The translations under genes were made by a program, and so were the position numbers. A DNA stretch of 64,000 bases, taken from the NCBI GenBank assembly GCA_022792815.1, contig JAAWBS010000033.1:1-64000 (forward strand), read 5' to 3'. This DNA comes from Hungatella sp. Its GTDB lineage: Bacteria; Bacillota; Clostridia; Lachnospirales; Lachnospiraceae. Shown piece by piece: positions 24,517 to 34,472 of this stretch. Within the stretch, counting starts at the first letter, position 1. Each line of letters begins with the position of its first letter. The notes beneath the pieces were generated by a model. That model was not told the DNA's origin and did no database searches. It saw only the letters and a program-made list of their open reading frames with translations.

Positions 24517-25272
24517 TTGGACGCATATACAAGCTTTGCGGAGGTGTACGATCGGTTTATGGACAATATTCCCTATGGGGAATGGGCAGACTATGTGGAG
24601 AGCCTCCTGCAGGAATATAACATCCGGGACGGGCTGGTGCTGGAATTGGGATGCGGGACAGGGAGCTTTACGGAGATCCTGTCGGAGAAAGGCTATGATA
24701 TGATCGGTGTGGACAGCTCCGGCGATATGCTTCAGACGGCCATGGAAAAGAGGGCACAGTCCGGCCGTGATATCCTGTATCTCCTGCAGGACATGCGGGA
24801 ATTTGAGCTGTACGGGACTGTCCGGGCTGTGGTCAGCATCTGTGATTCTATGAACTATATCACGGAATATGAAGACCTGGTACAGGTGTTTCGGCTGGCC
24901 AACAATTACCTGGATCCCGGCGGCCTCCTGATCTTTGACCTGAATACGGAGTACAAGTATAAGAGGATCCTGGGAGATCATACCATCGCCGAGTGCAGGG
25001 ATGAGGTCAGCTTTATCTGGGACAACCATTACGACCGGGAGTCCAGGATCAATGAGTATGATCTGACTCTCTTTATCCAGGAGGAGGATGACCGGTACCG
25101 AAGGTTTGACGAGACCCATTATCAGAAGGCATACAGGACAGAGGAGATCGAACAGGCCATAAGAGATGCGGGGATGGAGCTGGCGGCTATGTATGATGCA
25201 TTTACCAGACAGCCGGTGAGAGAAGACAGCGAGCGGATCTATGTGATCGCGAGGGAGCGGGGGAAGCGGTGA
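24517..25272 (+). CDS. Class I SAM-dependent methyltransferase
   Basis: A 251-residue enzyme with motif I VLELGCGTGSFTEIL (SAM binding), the acidic end of strand 2 in MIGVDSSGDML, and LLQDMREF plus VVSICDSMNYI as later motifs. It resembles the small methyltransferases often placed beside hslO in Clostridia. The substrate is unknown. The start is a TTG seven bases after GGAGGA; the coding region otherwise lacks an upstream ATG in frame. Confidence 0.82.
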   Translation: MDAYTSFAEVYDRFMDNIPYGEWADYVESLLQEYNIRDGLVLELGCGTGSFTEILSEKGYDMIGVDSSGDMLQTAMEKRAQSGRDILYLLQDMREFELYGTVRAVVSICDSMNYITEYEDLVQVFRLANNYLDPGGLLIFDLNTEYKYKRILGDHTIAECRDEVSFIWDNHYDRESRINEYDLTLFIQEEDDRYRRFDETHYQKAYRTEEIEQAIRDAGMELAAMYDAFTRQPVREDSERIYVIARERGKR

Positions 25273-25383
25273 CAGAAATCGGTGTGGTTAAATGCCATGC
25301 ATAAGGAAAACATAGTGACAGAGGCCACATGGAGGGGAAAAACCGGCCATGGGGCTGTATCGTGAGAAAGGACGAAATCAGAG

Positions 25384-26265
25384 ATGACAGATTATATCAT
25401 CAGAGGGACAGCTGCAGGAGGGCAGATTCGGGCATTTGCGGCCACCACGAGAGAACTGGTGGAAAAGGCCAGGCAGAGTCACAATACCAGTCCGGTGGCC
25501 ACGGCGGCTCTGGGACGGCTTCTGACAGCGGGAGCCATGATGGGGAGTATGATGAAGAATGAGGACGATTTGCTGACCTTGAAGATCGAGGGGGACGGCC
25601 CTATCGGAGGGCTGACGGTGACGGCGGACAGCAGAGGGGCGGTGAAGGGATATGTGAACAATCCCATGATGGTACTTCCCTGCAATGATAAGGGGAAGCT
25701 GGATGTGGGAGGTGCATTGGGACTGGGGGTGCTCAGCGTGATCCAGGATATCGGGCTGAAGGAGCCCTATGTGGGGCAGACTATCCTGGTGACCGGAGAG
25801 ATCGGGGAGGATCTGACCTATTATTATGCCACCTCGGAACAGACTCCCTCCAGTGTGGCCCTGGGTGTGCTGATGAACAGGGACAATACGGTGAGGCAGG
25901 CAGGCGGCTTCATCCTCCAGCTGATGCCGGGGGCAGAGGAAAGCGTCGTCGCGGCTCTTGAGACAAAGCTTGGGGAGGTCTCTTCCGTCACCGCTCTTCT
26001 GGATGAGGGGATGACACCGGAGGATATCTTAAACAGGATTCTGGGAGACATGGAACCGGAGATCACAGACCGGATGGACACGGCTTTTGTGTGCAACTGT
26101 GACAAACAGAGGGTGGAGAAGGCTCTCTTAAGCATCGGAAAGCAGGAATTGAAGGCCATGATCGACGACGGGAAACCGGTGGAGTGCAGCTGCCATTTCT
26201 GCAATACCAATTATGAGTTTTCTGTGGAGGAACTGAAAGAGCTCTATGAGAGAGCCATAAGGTGA
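25384..26265 (+). CDS. hslO: Redox-regulated chaperone Hsp33
   Basis: A 293-residue chaperone holding unfolding proteins under oxidative stress. The N-terminal domain begins YIIRGTAAGGQIRAFAATTR; the C-terminal redox switch has CNC (about 239) and CHFC (about 272), the four zinc Cys that form disulfides on activation. Size is typical. It follows the methyltransferase after 111 nt. Confidence 0.92.
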   Translation: MTDYIIRGTAAGGQIRAFAATTRELVEKARQSHNTSPVATAALGRLLTAGAMMGSMMKNEDDLLTLKIEGDGPIGGLTVTADSRGAVKGYVNNPMMVLPCNDKGKLDVGGALGLGVLSVIQDIGLKEPYVGQTILVTGEIGEDLTYYYATSEQTPSSVALGVLMNRDNTVRQAGGFILQLMPGAEESVVAALETKLGEVSSVTALLDEGMTPEDILNRILGDMEPEITDRMDTAFVCNCDKQRVEKALLSIGKQELKAMIDDGKPVECSCHFCNTNYEFSVEELKELYERAIR

Positions 26266-26286
26266 ATTCGGTTGACGGAAAAGACA

Positions 26287-26312
26287 AAAAACGCGCCCTC
26301 CCGGCGCGTTTT
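26287..26312 (+). terminator. Terminator of hslO
   Basis: AACGCGCC-CTCCC-GGCGCGTTTT with A-rich and T-rich flanks; it can act on both strands and so also serve the cold shock gene. Confidence 0.85.
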
Positions 26313-26451
26313 CCGTTTAATCAAAGTACGGTGTAGAGCTCTCTTCTTTTACATAATTCAAGTCCCCCCAGGCATACAGCCGCAGGCTTTATCCCCTCGA
26401 TGAAAAGATCGATCTATATAAAATGAAAAAGGTACACTGATAACTAGTTGA

Positions 26452-26652
26452 TTATAATTTGGTCACGTTCGTGGCCTGTGGTCCCTTTGCGCCTTCGATG
26501 ACGTCAAATTCAACAGCAGCTCCCTCATCCAGTGACTTGTAGCCTTCCATGTTCAGGCCGGAGTAGTGAACGAATACATCGTTGCCTTCCTCGTCACAGA
26601 TGAAGCCATAACCTTTCTGATTGTTGAACCACTTTACGGTACCCTTGCTCAT
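26452..26652 (-). CDS. Cold shock protein, CspA family
   Basis: A 66-residue single-stranded nucleic acid-binding protein with RNP1 KGYGFI and RNP2 VFVHYS, full length for the family. It melts RNA structures and helps translation in the cold and in growing cells. The ATG at 26652 follows TTGGAGGTAGGCATC; the track start at 26727 lies in the 5' UTR. The UTR of about 60 nt carries a CTGCAG..CTGCAG palindrome (26692-26711 area), which may be part of a temperature-sensitive fold. Confidence 0.95.
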   Translation of the reverse strand: MSKGTVKWFNNQKGYGFICDEEGNDVFVHYSGLNMEGYKSLDEGAAVEFDVIEGAKGPQATNVTKL

Positions 26653-26717
26653 GATGCCTACCTCCAAATAGATATAAAAAATATGTTTGTACTGCAGGAT
26701 ATTCTGCAGCTGACATA

Positions 26718-26746
26718 AGAATAGCATAATCGGGAAACACTGTCAA
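26718..26746 (-). promoter_or_regulatory. Promoter of the cold shock gene
   Basis: On the minus strand TTGACA, 17 bases, TATTCT. Confidence 0.8.
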
Positions 26747-26831
26747 ATGGTTTTCATGGAAATTCTTGCGAAACTCACCAATCCATGTTACGATGAAATC
26801 ATATGACGGATTCAGGCCAGGAGGAGAGAAG

Positions 26832-27380
26832 ATGGTACCATTTCACAATATCAAAAACCATGTTAAGACCATCACGGAGCACAAGCTGTTGGTCATGAAA
26901 TACTGCTTTCAGGTAGGGCTGTACCGCCAGGGGCTGCTCCATGATCTGTCCAAGTACGGGGCGGAGGAATTCTGCAGCGGCGTGTATTACTATCAGGGCA
27001 ATCGGAGCCCTCACGCGGCAGCCAGGGAGATCTGCGGCTTCTCGGAGGCGTGGCTCCACCATAAGGGGCGGAACAAACACCATTTTGAATACTGGATCGA
27101 CTACACAGCCAGGAAGGAGGAGGGGCTGGTGGGCCACAAGATGCCTTTAAAGTACGTGGTCGAGATGGTGATGGACCGGATTGCCGCCAGCAAGGTCTAC
27201 AAGGGGAAGGAATATACCTCCGGATCTCCGCTGGAATACTATGAGAGGGAGAAACCTTTTATCCTGATGGACCGGCAGACGAAAGCGCTTTTGGAGACCT
27301 TGCTCCGCATGCTGGCCGAGAAGGGGGAGAAGAGGACATTTGCTTATATAAGGAAGCTGCTTAGAAAAGGGAGCTACTGA
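26832..27380 (+). CDS. DUF5662 family protein
   Basis: From the ATG after AGGAGGAGAGAAG the product has 182 residues. It has the motif GLLHDLSKYGAEEF, a histidine-rich WLHHKGRNKHHFEYW and a helical C-terminus. The HD and HH pairs recall metal-dependent hydrolases of the HD type, and the pattern fits DUF5662, common in Clostridia and often near phage genes. Function unknown. Confidence 0.7.
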   Translation: MVPFHNIKNHVKTITEHKLLVMKYCFQVGLYRQGLLHDLSKYGAEEFCSGVYYYQGNRSPHAAAREICGFSEAWLHHKGRNKHHFEYWIDYTARKEEGLVGHKMPLKYVVEMVMDRIAASKVYKGKEYTSGSPLEYYEREKPFILMDRQTKALLETLLRMLAEKGEKRTFAYIRKLLRKGSY

Positions 27381-27451
27381 GATGCATAGAAACCGGGCTT
27401 TCGGCACAGACTGATGACAAAAAGACAATGTGTGCAAAGGAGCAGGGGACT

Positions 27452-28156
27452 ATGAATCGAGACGAGAAGAAGACGGAGAAAGAGATCGAGCAGAAGGAAG
27501 ACGAGAAGCTGGAAGAATACGGGCAGATGACTTTGGAGGAGAACCAGAAAAAGAGAAAGATCCATCTGCTGTCCATCATCGGGGAAGTGGAAGGGCATGA
27601 GAATGCTCCGGGAAACTCCAAGACCACGAAATACGATCATGTGCTGCCTCAGCTGGCGGCTTTGGAGGACAACGACCAGGTGGAGGGCATGCTGGTTCTT
27701 CTCAACACCTCCGGAGGAGATGTGGACGCAGGGCTTGCCATCGCGGAGATGATCTCTTCCCTGTCCATGCCTACGGTGTCCCTGGTCCTGGGAGGCAGCC
27801 ATTCCATCGGCGTGCCCCTGGCGGTGTGCACGGATTATTCCTTTATCGTGCCCACGGGGACCATGATGGTTCACCCGGTTCGGATGACCGGTATGGTCAT
27901 CGGTGCCGCTCAGACTTACGAGTATTTTGAGATGATTCAGGATCGAATCTTAAGCTTTGTGTCCGGTCACTCGGATATCGCCTACGACCAGGTGAAGCGC
28001 CTCATGCTGAACACGGAGATGCTCACCAGAGATCTGGGAACGGTTCTCGTGGGAAAGGAGGCGGTGGACCAAGGGCTGATCAATGAGGTGGGAGGGATCC
28101 GGGAGGCGCTGGGAAAGCTCCATCAGCTGATCGATGAGAAGAGAGGGGGCTCATAA
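27452..28156 (+). CDS. ClpP-class protease, TepA-like
   Basis: From the ATG at 27452 (AAGGAGCAGGGGACT) the product has 234 residues. A charged N-terminal extension is followed by a ClpP/crotonase fold: VLLNTSGGDVDAGLAIAEMI, the active-site Ser region LGGSHSIGVPLAV (G-G-S-H-S) and MVHPVRMTG carrying the His. In B. subtilis the gene tepA lies just ahead of spoIIIE, and here an FtsK/SpoIIIE gene follows, which supports the call. TepA has been tied to protein export and spore germination. Confidence 0.8.
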   Translation: MNRDEKKTEKEIEQKEDEKLEEYGQMTLEENQKKRKIHLLSIIGEVEGHENAPGNSKTTKYDHVLPQLAALEDNDQVEGMLVLLNTSGGDVDAGLAIAEMISSLSMPTVSLVLGGSHSIGVPLAVCTDYSFIVPTGTMMVHPVRMTGMVIGAAQTYEYFEMIQDRILSFVSGHSDIAYDQVKRLMLNTEMLTRDLGTVLVGKEAVDQGLINEVGGIREALGKLHQLIDEKRGGS

Positions 28157-28197
28157 CCCACTTGTGAATACCCTGACGGAACCGGAGAGGTATGTCC

Positions 28198-28226
28198 TTG
28201 CAATTTCTCTTGTTTTTTTGTATACT
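28198..28226 (+). promoter_or_regulatory. Promoter of the FtsK/SpoIIIE gene
   Basis: TTGCAA, 17 bases, TATACT, about 47 nt before the GTG start. Confidence 0.7.
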
Positions 28227-28272
28227 ATCCTCATTGAGAAAAAAGCAGAGATTGTAAGGAGGCAGAGAATCG

Positions 28273-31209
28273 GTGGCTCAGGGAGCAAAAAAGGGAAAGC
28301 AGACGGCAAAAAAGCCGTCTCGGTCAAATACAAAACGACAGACTCAGACAAAAAAGCAGGAGCCGCAGAGTGAATTTATCAGGGGAGAAGTGCTGCTGAT
28401 CGCATCCTTTGCCCTGGCGGTCCTGTTATTTTTAAGTAACTTTCATTTGTGTGGTGTGGCAGGAGATTATTTGAGAAAGGTACAGCTGGGAATCTTCGGA
28501 ATGATCGGTTTTGTTGCACCTGTTCTTTTGTTTGTAGGTACCTGTTTCTGTATGTCCAACCAGGGCAATCCCATCGCCACGCTGAAGATGACGGCGGCTG
28601 TGGCCGGGACGCTGACTCTGTGCGGGTTGGCGGAGATGCTGTTCGGAGGCGGATACAAGGACGGCCAGAAGATCATGGACGCATTTGCCAGAGCCGCGGA
28701 CAAGGGGATGGGAGGCGGTCTCATCGGAGGCTTTCTCGCCCAGGGCCTGGGCTCTGTGGTGGGAGTGGTGGGAACTTACCTGATCCTTCTGGTGGTTTTC
28801 ATCATCTGCTGCGTCTGTGTCACGGAGAAGTCTCTGGTGGCAGCGGTGAAGAGAGGCGGAGGAAAGGCCTACCAGTACGCCAGAGAGGATGCAGACCGGA
28901 GAAGGATCATCCACGAGGAGCGGAGAGAAGAGAGGAGACGGCTGAGGGAAGAACAGAGGGTGAGGGGGGTCAATCTGGACTCGACCCGGCTGGGCTTTGA
29001 GGAGCCGGAGGAAGAATTCTATGAGGAAGCCTCCTGTCAGCAGGAGTATGATGACAGCGCTTACTCAGACGGTGGGTATTCTGATCCGAAAGAGGCCGGG
29101 GCAGATGAGGTGAAGGAGGAATATGAAGAGCCGGTGAGAAAGGCAGTCCCGGAGACCGCCCTGAACGATATGCCCCGGGAGCGGAGGGAGGACGTGTTTA
29201 CAGGCAGGATCTCCCTTCCTCCGGAGTACATAGAGGAGGACGACAGCGCGCCATTTGATGCCGACGATGTGATCACGGTTCAGGAGGCCCTTCGGTTGGC
29301 GTGGCAGGAGGAAGCCGAAGCGGCGGCTGCCGGGGACTGGGAAGAGGATTTTGCCGGCGAGGAGACACCGGAGGAAGCCAGATTCCCGGAGCCGCCTGTG
29401 TATGAAGCGCCTGTCAGAGAACCGGAGAGGGGCGGGAGTCGCCCTGGCGGCTCGGTGTTTGACCGGGATTTGATTTCGCCGGGAGAGGAACCGGTTTTTG
29501 GCGGGGCAGCAAAAGAGGAGTCGGACAGTGAGCCTCCGGAGTACTTGAGCACGGAGATCGTGGACGATTTTGAGATTCCCCAGGAGACCAAGCGGGTGGT
29601 GACAAGCACAGGCAAGATTATAGAGAACGACACGGAGGCATTAAAGAAGAAGCTGGAGTCCAGAAGGAAGGAGATTCGAGAGGAGAAAGGCGATCCGGCT
29701 CTGGCGGTGGCGGCTCAGATTCAGGAGAAGAAGGCGGAGAAGAAAGAGTACCAGTTTCCTCCGGTGACTCTTCTGAAGCGGGGAAGCCGGCCCTCTGGGG
29801 CTTACTCGGAGCAGGAGTATAAGGAGACCGCCATCAAGCTGCAGCAGACTCTGAAGAATTTCGGCGTGGGAGTGACGGTGACCAACATCAGCTGCGGTCC
29901 GGCGGTAACCCGGTATGAACTGCACCCGGAGCAGGGAGTGAAGGTGAGCAAGATCGTAGGGCTGGCAGATGACATCAAATTAAGCCTGGCAGCCGCGGAT
30001 ATCCGCATCGAGGCCCCGATCCCCGGCAAGTCCGCCGTGGGAATCGAGGTCCCCAACAAGGAGAATGTCACCGTGTACTTAAGGGAGATCTTTGAGGCCG
30101 AGGAGTTTAAAAAGGCCTCCTCCAAGCTGTCCTTTGCGGTGGGAAAAGATATCGGAGGCCAGGTGGTGGTGACGGATATCGCCAAGATGCCCCATCTTCT
30201 CATCGCGGGAGCCACCGGCTCCGGCAAGTCGGTGTGTATCAATACCCTGATCATGAGCATCATCTTCAAGGCCAGCCCGGATGACGTGAAGATGATCATG
30301 GTGGATCCCAAGGTGGTGGAGTTAAGCGCCTACAACGGTATCCCCCACCTGCTGATCCCGGTAGTCACGGATCCCAAGAAGGCATCGGGGGCATTAAACT
30401 GGGCCGTGGCGGAGATGATGAGCCGCTATGACAAGTTCGCCCAGTACAATGTGAGGAATTTAAGCGGGTACAATGCCAAGATCGACAGCATAAAGGACAT
30501 TGAGGATGAGAACAAGCCGGAGAAGATGCCCCAGATCATCATTATCATCGATGAGCTGGCCGATCTCATGATGGTGTCCCCGGGGGAGGTGGAGGATGCC
30601 ATCTGCCGTCTGGCTCAGCTTGCCAGGGCGGCGGGGATCCATCTGGTCATCGCCACTCAGAGACCGTCGGTGAATGTCATCACCGGTCTGATCAAGGCCA
30701 ATGTTCCGTCCAGAATCGCCTTTGCCGTGTCATCAGGCGTGGATTCCCGAACCATCATCGACATGTACGGCGCGGAGAAGCTGCTGGGCAAGGGGGACAT
30801 GCTGTTCTACCCGTCAGGAGTCCCCAAGCCTCAGAGAGTCCAGGGCGCCTTTGTGTCCGACTCGGAGGTGGCGGCCGTGGTGGAATTTCTCGCCGCCCAG
30901 GACATGACGGCCGAGTATCGGCCGGACATCGAGAGCAGGATTGCGGTTCCTGCCGCGGGACCGGCCTCAGAGCCTAAGGGCAGCGGCAGAGACGAGTATT
31001 TTGAGCAGGCCGGCCGGTTTATCATAGAGAAAGAGAAGGCATCCATCGGCATGCTGCAGCGGATGTACAAAATCGGTTTTAACCGGGCAGCCAGGATCAT
31101 GGATCAGCTGGCAGAGGCCGGAGTGGTCGGCGAGGAGGAAGGGACCAAGCCTCGGAGAGTGCAGATGACGATGGAAGAGTTCGACGAGTTTTTGAGACAG
31201 GAGCAGTGA
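28273..31209 (+). CDS. DNA translocase FtsK/SpoIIIE
   Basis: A 978-residue DNA pump. Four or five N-terminal membrane helices (about 38-190) anchor it at the septum; a long acidic linker (about 200-500, rich in Glu/Pro) follows; the motor begins near 500 with Walker [10 protein letters not shown] at about 645 and Walker [13 protein letters not shown]; the C-terminal gamma winged helix ([20 protein letters not shown]) reads oriented DNA sequences. It moves chromosomes through the division or sporulation septum. GTG start with TAAGGAGGCAGAGAATCG. The sporulation and vegetative roles cannot be told apart from sequence. Confidence 0.92.
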   Translation: MAQGAKKGKQTAKKPSRSNTKRQTQTKKQEPQSEFIRGEVLLIASFALAVLLFLSNFHLCGVAGDYLRKVQLGIFGMIGFVAPVLLFVGTCFCMSNQGNPIATLKMTAAVAGTLTLCGLAEMLFGGGYKDGQKIMDAFARAADKGMGGGLIGGFLAQGLGSVVGVVGTYLILLVVFIICCVCVTEKSLVAAVKRGGGKAYQYAREDADRRRIIHEERREERRRLREEQRVRGVNLDSTRLGFEEPEEEFYEEASCQQEYDDSAYSDGGYSDPKEAGADEVKEEYEEPVRKAVPETALNDMPRERREDVFTGRISLPPEYIEEDDSAPFDADDVITVQEALRLAWQEEAEAAAAGDWEEDFAGEETPEEARFPEPPVYEAPVREPERGGSRPGGSVFDRDLISPGEEPVFGGAAKEESDSEPPEYLSTEIVDDFEIPQETKRVVTSTGKIIENDTEALKKKLESRRKEIREEKGDPALAVAAQIQEKKAEKKEYQFPPVTLLKRGSRPSGAYSEQEYKETAIKLQQTLKNFGVGVTVTNISCGPAVTRYELHPEQGVKVSKIVGLADDIKLSLAAADIRIEAPIPGKSAVGIEVPNKENVTVYLREIFEAEEFKKASSKLSFAVGKDIGGQVVVTDIAKMPHLLIAGATGSGKSVCINTLIMSIIFKASPDDVKMIMVDPKVVELSAYNGIPHLLIPVVTDPKKASGALNWAVAEMMSRYDKFAQYNVRNLSGYNAKIDSIKDIEDENKPEKMPQIIIIIDELADLMMVSPGEVEDAICRLAQLARAAGIHLVIATQRPSVNVITGLIKANVPSRIAFAVSSGVDSRTIIDMYGAEKLLGKGDMLFYPSGVPKPQRVQGAFVSDSEVAAVVEFLAAQDMTAEYRPDIESRIAVPAAGPASEPKGSGRDEYFEQAGRFIIEKEKASIGMLQRMYKIGFNRAARIMDQLAEAGVVGEEEGTKPRRVQMTMEEFDEFLRQEQ

Positions 31210-31287
31210 GTATCACAGGGGACAGGATACCTTTTGCCCCCCGATATGATAAAATAAGCTACAGGAGACGAAAAGGAGGAAATGCAC

Positions 31288-32958
31288 ATGAAGACAGATA
31301 TTCAGATCGCCCAGGAAGCCGAGATGAAACCCATCAAGGAGGTGGCTGCCGCCTACGGGATCAGGGAAGATGATTTGGAGCTTTATGGAAAGTATAAGGC
31401 CAAGCTGACGGATGAGCTGTGGGAGGAAGTGAAAGACCGCCTGGACGCAAAGCTGGTGCTTGTGACGGCCATCAACCCGACCCCGGCAGGTGAGGGAAAG
31501 ACCACCACCAGCGTCGGTCTGGGAGATGCCCTGTCAAGACTTGGCAGGAAGACGCTGATCGCCCTGCGGGAGCCCTCCCTGGGTCCCTGTTTCGGAATCA
31601 AAGGCGGAGCGGCAGGCGGCGGATATGCCCAGGTAGTTCCCATGGAGGATTTGAATCTTCACTTTACGGGAGATTTCCATGCCATCACCTCGGCCAACAA
31701 TCTTCTGGCGGCTCTTCTGGACAACCATATTCAGCAGGGCAACACGCTGAACATTGACACCAGGCAGATTCTGTGGAAGCGCTGCCTGGATATGAACGAC
31801 CGGGTCCTGAGAAATGTGGTGGTAGGCCTTGGCGCCAAGGCGGACGGCGTGGTGAGAGAGGACCATTTTGTCATCACGGTGGCATCGGAGATCATGGCCA
31901 TCCTCTGCCTGGCCGATGATATGGCTGATTTGAAGGAGAGGCTGGGAAGAATCATCGTGGCTTACAACTACGCGGGAGAGCCGGTGACCGCCAGAGAGTT
32001 AAACGCGGTGGGAGCCATGGCGGCCCTGTTAAAGGATGCCATCAAGCCCAATCTGATCCAGACGCTGGAGCACACCGGTGCAGTGGTCCACGGCGGGCCC
32101 TTTGCCAACATCGCCCACGGCTGCAACAGTGTCCGCGCCACGAAGACAGCCATGAAGCTGGCAGACATCGTGGTGACGGAGGCAGGTTTCGGCGCCGATC
32201 TGGGAGCCGAGAAGTTCCTGGATATCAAGTGCCGCAAGGCAGGGCTGAAGCCGGATGCGGTGGTTTTGGTGGCCACGGTGCGGGCCTTGAAGTACAACGG
32301 CGGTGTGCCGAAGGCGGAGCTTGGAAGTGAGAACCTGGAGGCTCTTGCGAAGGGGATCGTCAACCTGGAGAAGCACATCGAGAATATCCACAAGTACGGC
32401 GTTCCGGTGGTGGTGACACTGAATTCCTTCACCACGGATACGGAAGCGGAATATGCATATATTAAACGGTTCTGTGAGGAGAAGGGCTGCGAGTTTGCTC
32501 TGTCCGAGGTGTGGGCAAAAGGCGGAGAGGGCGGAGAGGCCCTGGCAGAGAAAGTCCTTGAGACCCTGGAGAAGAAGGAGAGCCACTATAAGCCTCTGTA
32601 TCCGGATGAGATGGGCCTGGAGGATAAGATCGCCGCTGTGGCCCGGGAAATCTATGGGGCGGACGGGGTCACCTACGTCCCGGCGGCTAAAAAGGCGCTG
32701 CAGAAGATTACGGACATGGGCTTCGGAAACCTTCCGGTGTGTATGGCTAAGACCCAGTACTCTCTGTCCGACGATCAGAATAAGCTGGGCCGTCCCACAG
32801 GATTTTCCGTCAATGTGAGAGATGCCTACGTGTCGGCGGGCGCCGGGTTTGTGGTGGTGCTCACAGGCGCCATTATGACCATGCCCGGACTTCCCAAAAA
32901 GCCGGCGGCAGACAGCATCGATGTGAATGAGGACGGGGCGATCACAGGACTATTCTAA
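31288..32958 (+). CDS. fhs: Formate--tetrahydrofolate ligase
   Basis: A 556-residue enzyme making 10-formyl-THF from formate, THF and ATP. It shows the ATP-binding loop [18 protein letters not shown] and the family signature [14 protein letters not shown]. It feeds purine and fMet synthesis (fmt lies downstream) and in acetogens the methyl branch of the Wood-Ljungdahl pathway. The second ATG (31288) is preferred because AAAGGAGG is then eight bases away. Confidence 0.95.
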   Translation: MKTDIQIAQEAEMKPIKEVAAAYGIREDDLELYGKYKAKLTDELWEEVKDRLDAKLVLVTAINPTPAGEGKTTTSVGLGDALSRLGRKTLIALREPSLGPCFGIKGGAAGGGYAQVVPMEDLNLHFTGDFHAITSANNLLAALLDNHIQQGNTLNIDTRQILWKRCLDMNDRVLRNVVVGLGAKADGVVREDHFVITVASEIMAILCLADDMADLKERLGRIIVAYNYAGEPVTARELNAVGAMAALLKDAIKPNLIQTLEHTGAVVHGGPFANIAHGCNSVRATKTAMKLADIVVTEAGFGADLGAEKFLDIKCRKAGLKPDAVVLVATVRALKYNGGVPKAELGSENLEALAKGIVNLEKHIENIHKYGVPVVVTLNSFTTDTEAEYAYIKRFCEEKGCEFALSEVWAKGGEGGEALAEKVLETLEKKESHYKPLYPDEMGLEDKIAAVAREIYGADGVTYVPAAKKALQKITDMGFGNLPVCMAKTQYSLSDDQNKLGRPTGFSVNVRDAYVSAGAGFVVVLTGAIMTMPGLPKKPAADSIDVNEDGAITGLF

Positions 32959-32972
32959 ATTTGGAGGAAGGC

Positions 32973-34472
32973 ATGAACGTATCAGAAGCCTTAAAGAGCA
33001 TCGGCTGTACACTGCTTTTGGGAGACCCTGAGGCCGAGGTCAGGGAAGTGGTGTATGATTCCAGAAAAGCCGCCCCCGGCGCGGTGTTTGTGTGTATGAA
33101 GGGCACGAAGACAGACTCCCATGATTTCATTCCCCAGGCCGTAAAGGCAGGGGTCAGAGTCTTTGTGGTGGAGCGGGGGCTAAAGGAGCTTTCGGGGCCG
33201 CTGCCGGGAGAGACCACCGTGTTTCAGGTGAAGAGCGGAAGGCAGGCCTTAGCCCGCCTTTCCGCCGCCAGGTTCGGGCATCCGGCAGAGAAGATGACCT
33301 GTATCGGGGTCACGGGAACCAAAGGAAAGACTACCACCACCTACATGATCAAGGCGATCTTGGAGGCGGCGGGGAAAAAAGTGGGTCTTATCGGAACCGC
33401 AGGCGCCGTCATCGGGGGTCAGACCTATGCCACAGTCAATACGACGCCGGAGTCCTATGAGCTGCACCAGTATTTTGCCCGGATGGCGGAAGCTGGCTGT
33501 GAGTATATGATCATGGAGGTGTCCTCCCAGGGGCTTAAGATGCACCGGGTGGACGGGATTACGTTTGACTGCGGGATCTTCACCAATATCTCCAGAGATC
33601 ACATCGGGCCCGATGAACACGCGGATTTTGAAGAATATCTCTACTGCAAATCCAGCTTCCTGGATCTGTGCAGAGTGAGCCTGGTGAATCGGGATGACGA
33701 GCACTTTCAGCAGATCACAGAGGGACGCGGGGGGAAGATTCTGACCTACGGCCTAGAGAACCAGGCGGATTTCAAGGGGACTTCCATCCGCTATGTGGCA
33801 GAGCCCGACTTTGTAGGTCTGGAGTTTGCCGTAGAAGGGCAGATGGATCTGGACGTGAGGGTGAATATCCCGGGGAGATTCAACGTGTACAACGCCCTGG
33901 CGGCAGCCAGCGTGTGCGGCCTGTTTGAACTTCCGGGGGAGAGCATCTGTCACGGCCTGGAACACCTGTATGTCAACGGCCGGATGGAGATCGTCCACAC
34001 GTCGGCCAGATGCACAGTGATCGTAGACTATGCCCACAATGCGGTCAGCATGGAAAGCCTGTTAGAGACCTTGAGGGAGTATCAGCCCAGGCGTCTGGTG
34101 TGTGTCTTCGGCTGCGGAGGCAATCGGTCTAAGGACCGCAGGTATTCCATGGGGGAGATCGGCGGAAGACTGGCGGATCTGTGTATCCTGACAGCGGACA
34201 ATTCCAGGTACGAGAGGCCGGAGGATATCATCGAGGACATCCGGGGCAGCGTGGAGAAGACCGGAGGCGACTATGTGGTGATCCCGGACCGCCGGGAAGC
34301 CATCGAGTACAGCATCCGAAATGCCCGGCCGGGGGATATGATCGCGGTTATCGGCAAGGGACATGAGGACTATCAGGAGATAAACGGAGTCCGGTATCCG
34401 TTTCTGGACCGGCAGGTGATCGAGGAGACAGTGAGCAAATTGGAACAGGGAGGCCAAACATGGAACACATGA
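32973..34472 (+). CDS. murE: UDP-N-acetylmuramoyl-tripeptide synthetase
   Basis: A 499-residue Mur ligase adding the third amino acid to the peptidoglycan stem peptide. It has ATP loop GVTGTKGKTTTTYMI, the central domain (EVSSQGLKMHRVDG) and the C-terminal domain with ADNSRYERPEDI. E. coli MurE reads DNPR at this place, where the Arg binds meso-diaminopimelate; the kept Arg suggests a DAP-type wall. The ATG at 32973 follows TTGGAGGAAGG. murF overlaps by 13 nt. Confidence 0.93.
   Translation: MNVSEALKSIGCTLLLGDPEAEVREVVYDSRKAAPGAVFVCMKGTKTDSHDFIPQAVKAGVRVFVVERGLKELSGPLPGETTVFQVKSGRQALARLSAARFGHPAEKMTCIGVTGTKGKTTTTYMIKAILEAAGKKVGLIGTAGAVIGGQTYATVNTTPESYELHQYFARMAEAGCEYMIMEVSSQGLKMHRVDGITFDCGIFTNISRDHIGPDEHADFEEYLYCKSSFLDLCRVSLVNRDDEHFQQITEGRGGKILTYGLENQADFKGTSIRYVAEPDFVGLEFAVEGQMDLDVRVNIPGRFNVYNALAAASVCGLFELPGESICHGLEHLYVNGRMEIVHTSARCTVIVDYAHNAVSMESLLETLREYQPRRLVCVFGCGGNRSKDRRYSMGEIGGRLADLCILTADNSRYERPEDIIEDIRGSVEKTGGDYVVIPDRREAIEYSIRNARPGDMIAVIGKGHEDYQEINGVRYPFLDRQVIEETVSKLEQGGQTWNT

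Noticed and set aside
28134-28373. 79-codon ORF as a YlzJ-like gene between tepA-like and ftsK
   Set aside because: The sequence does not resemble YlzJ, it overlaps the ftsK promoter and the ftsK start, and its second half is the ftsK N-terminus out of frame.
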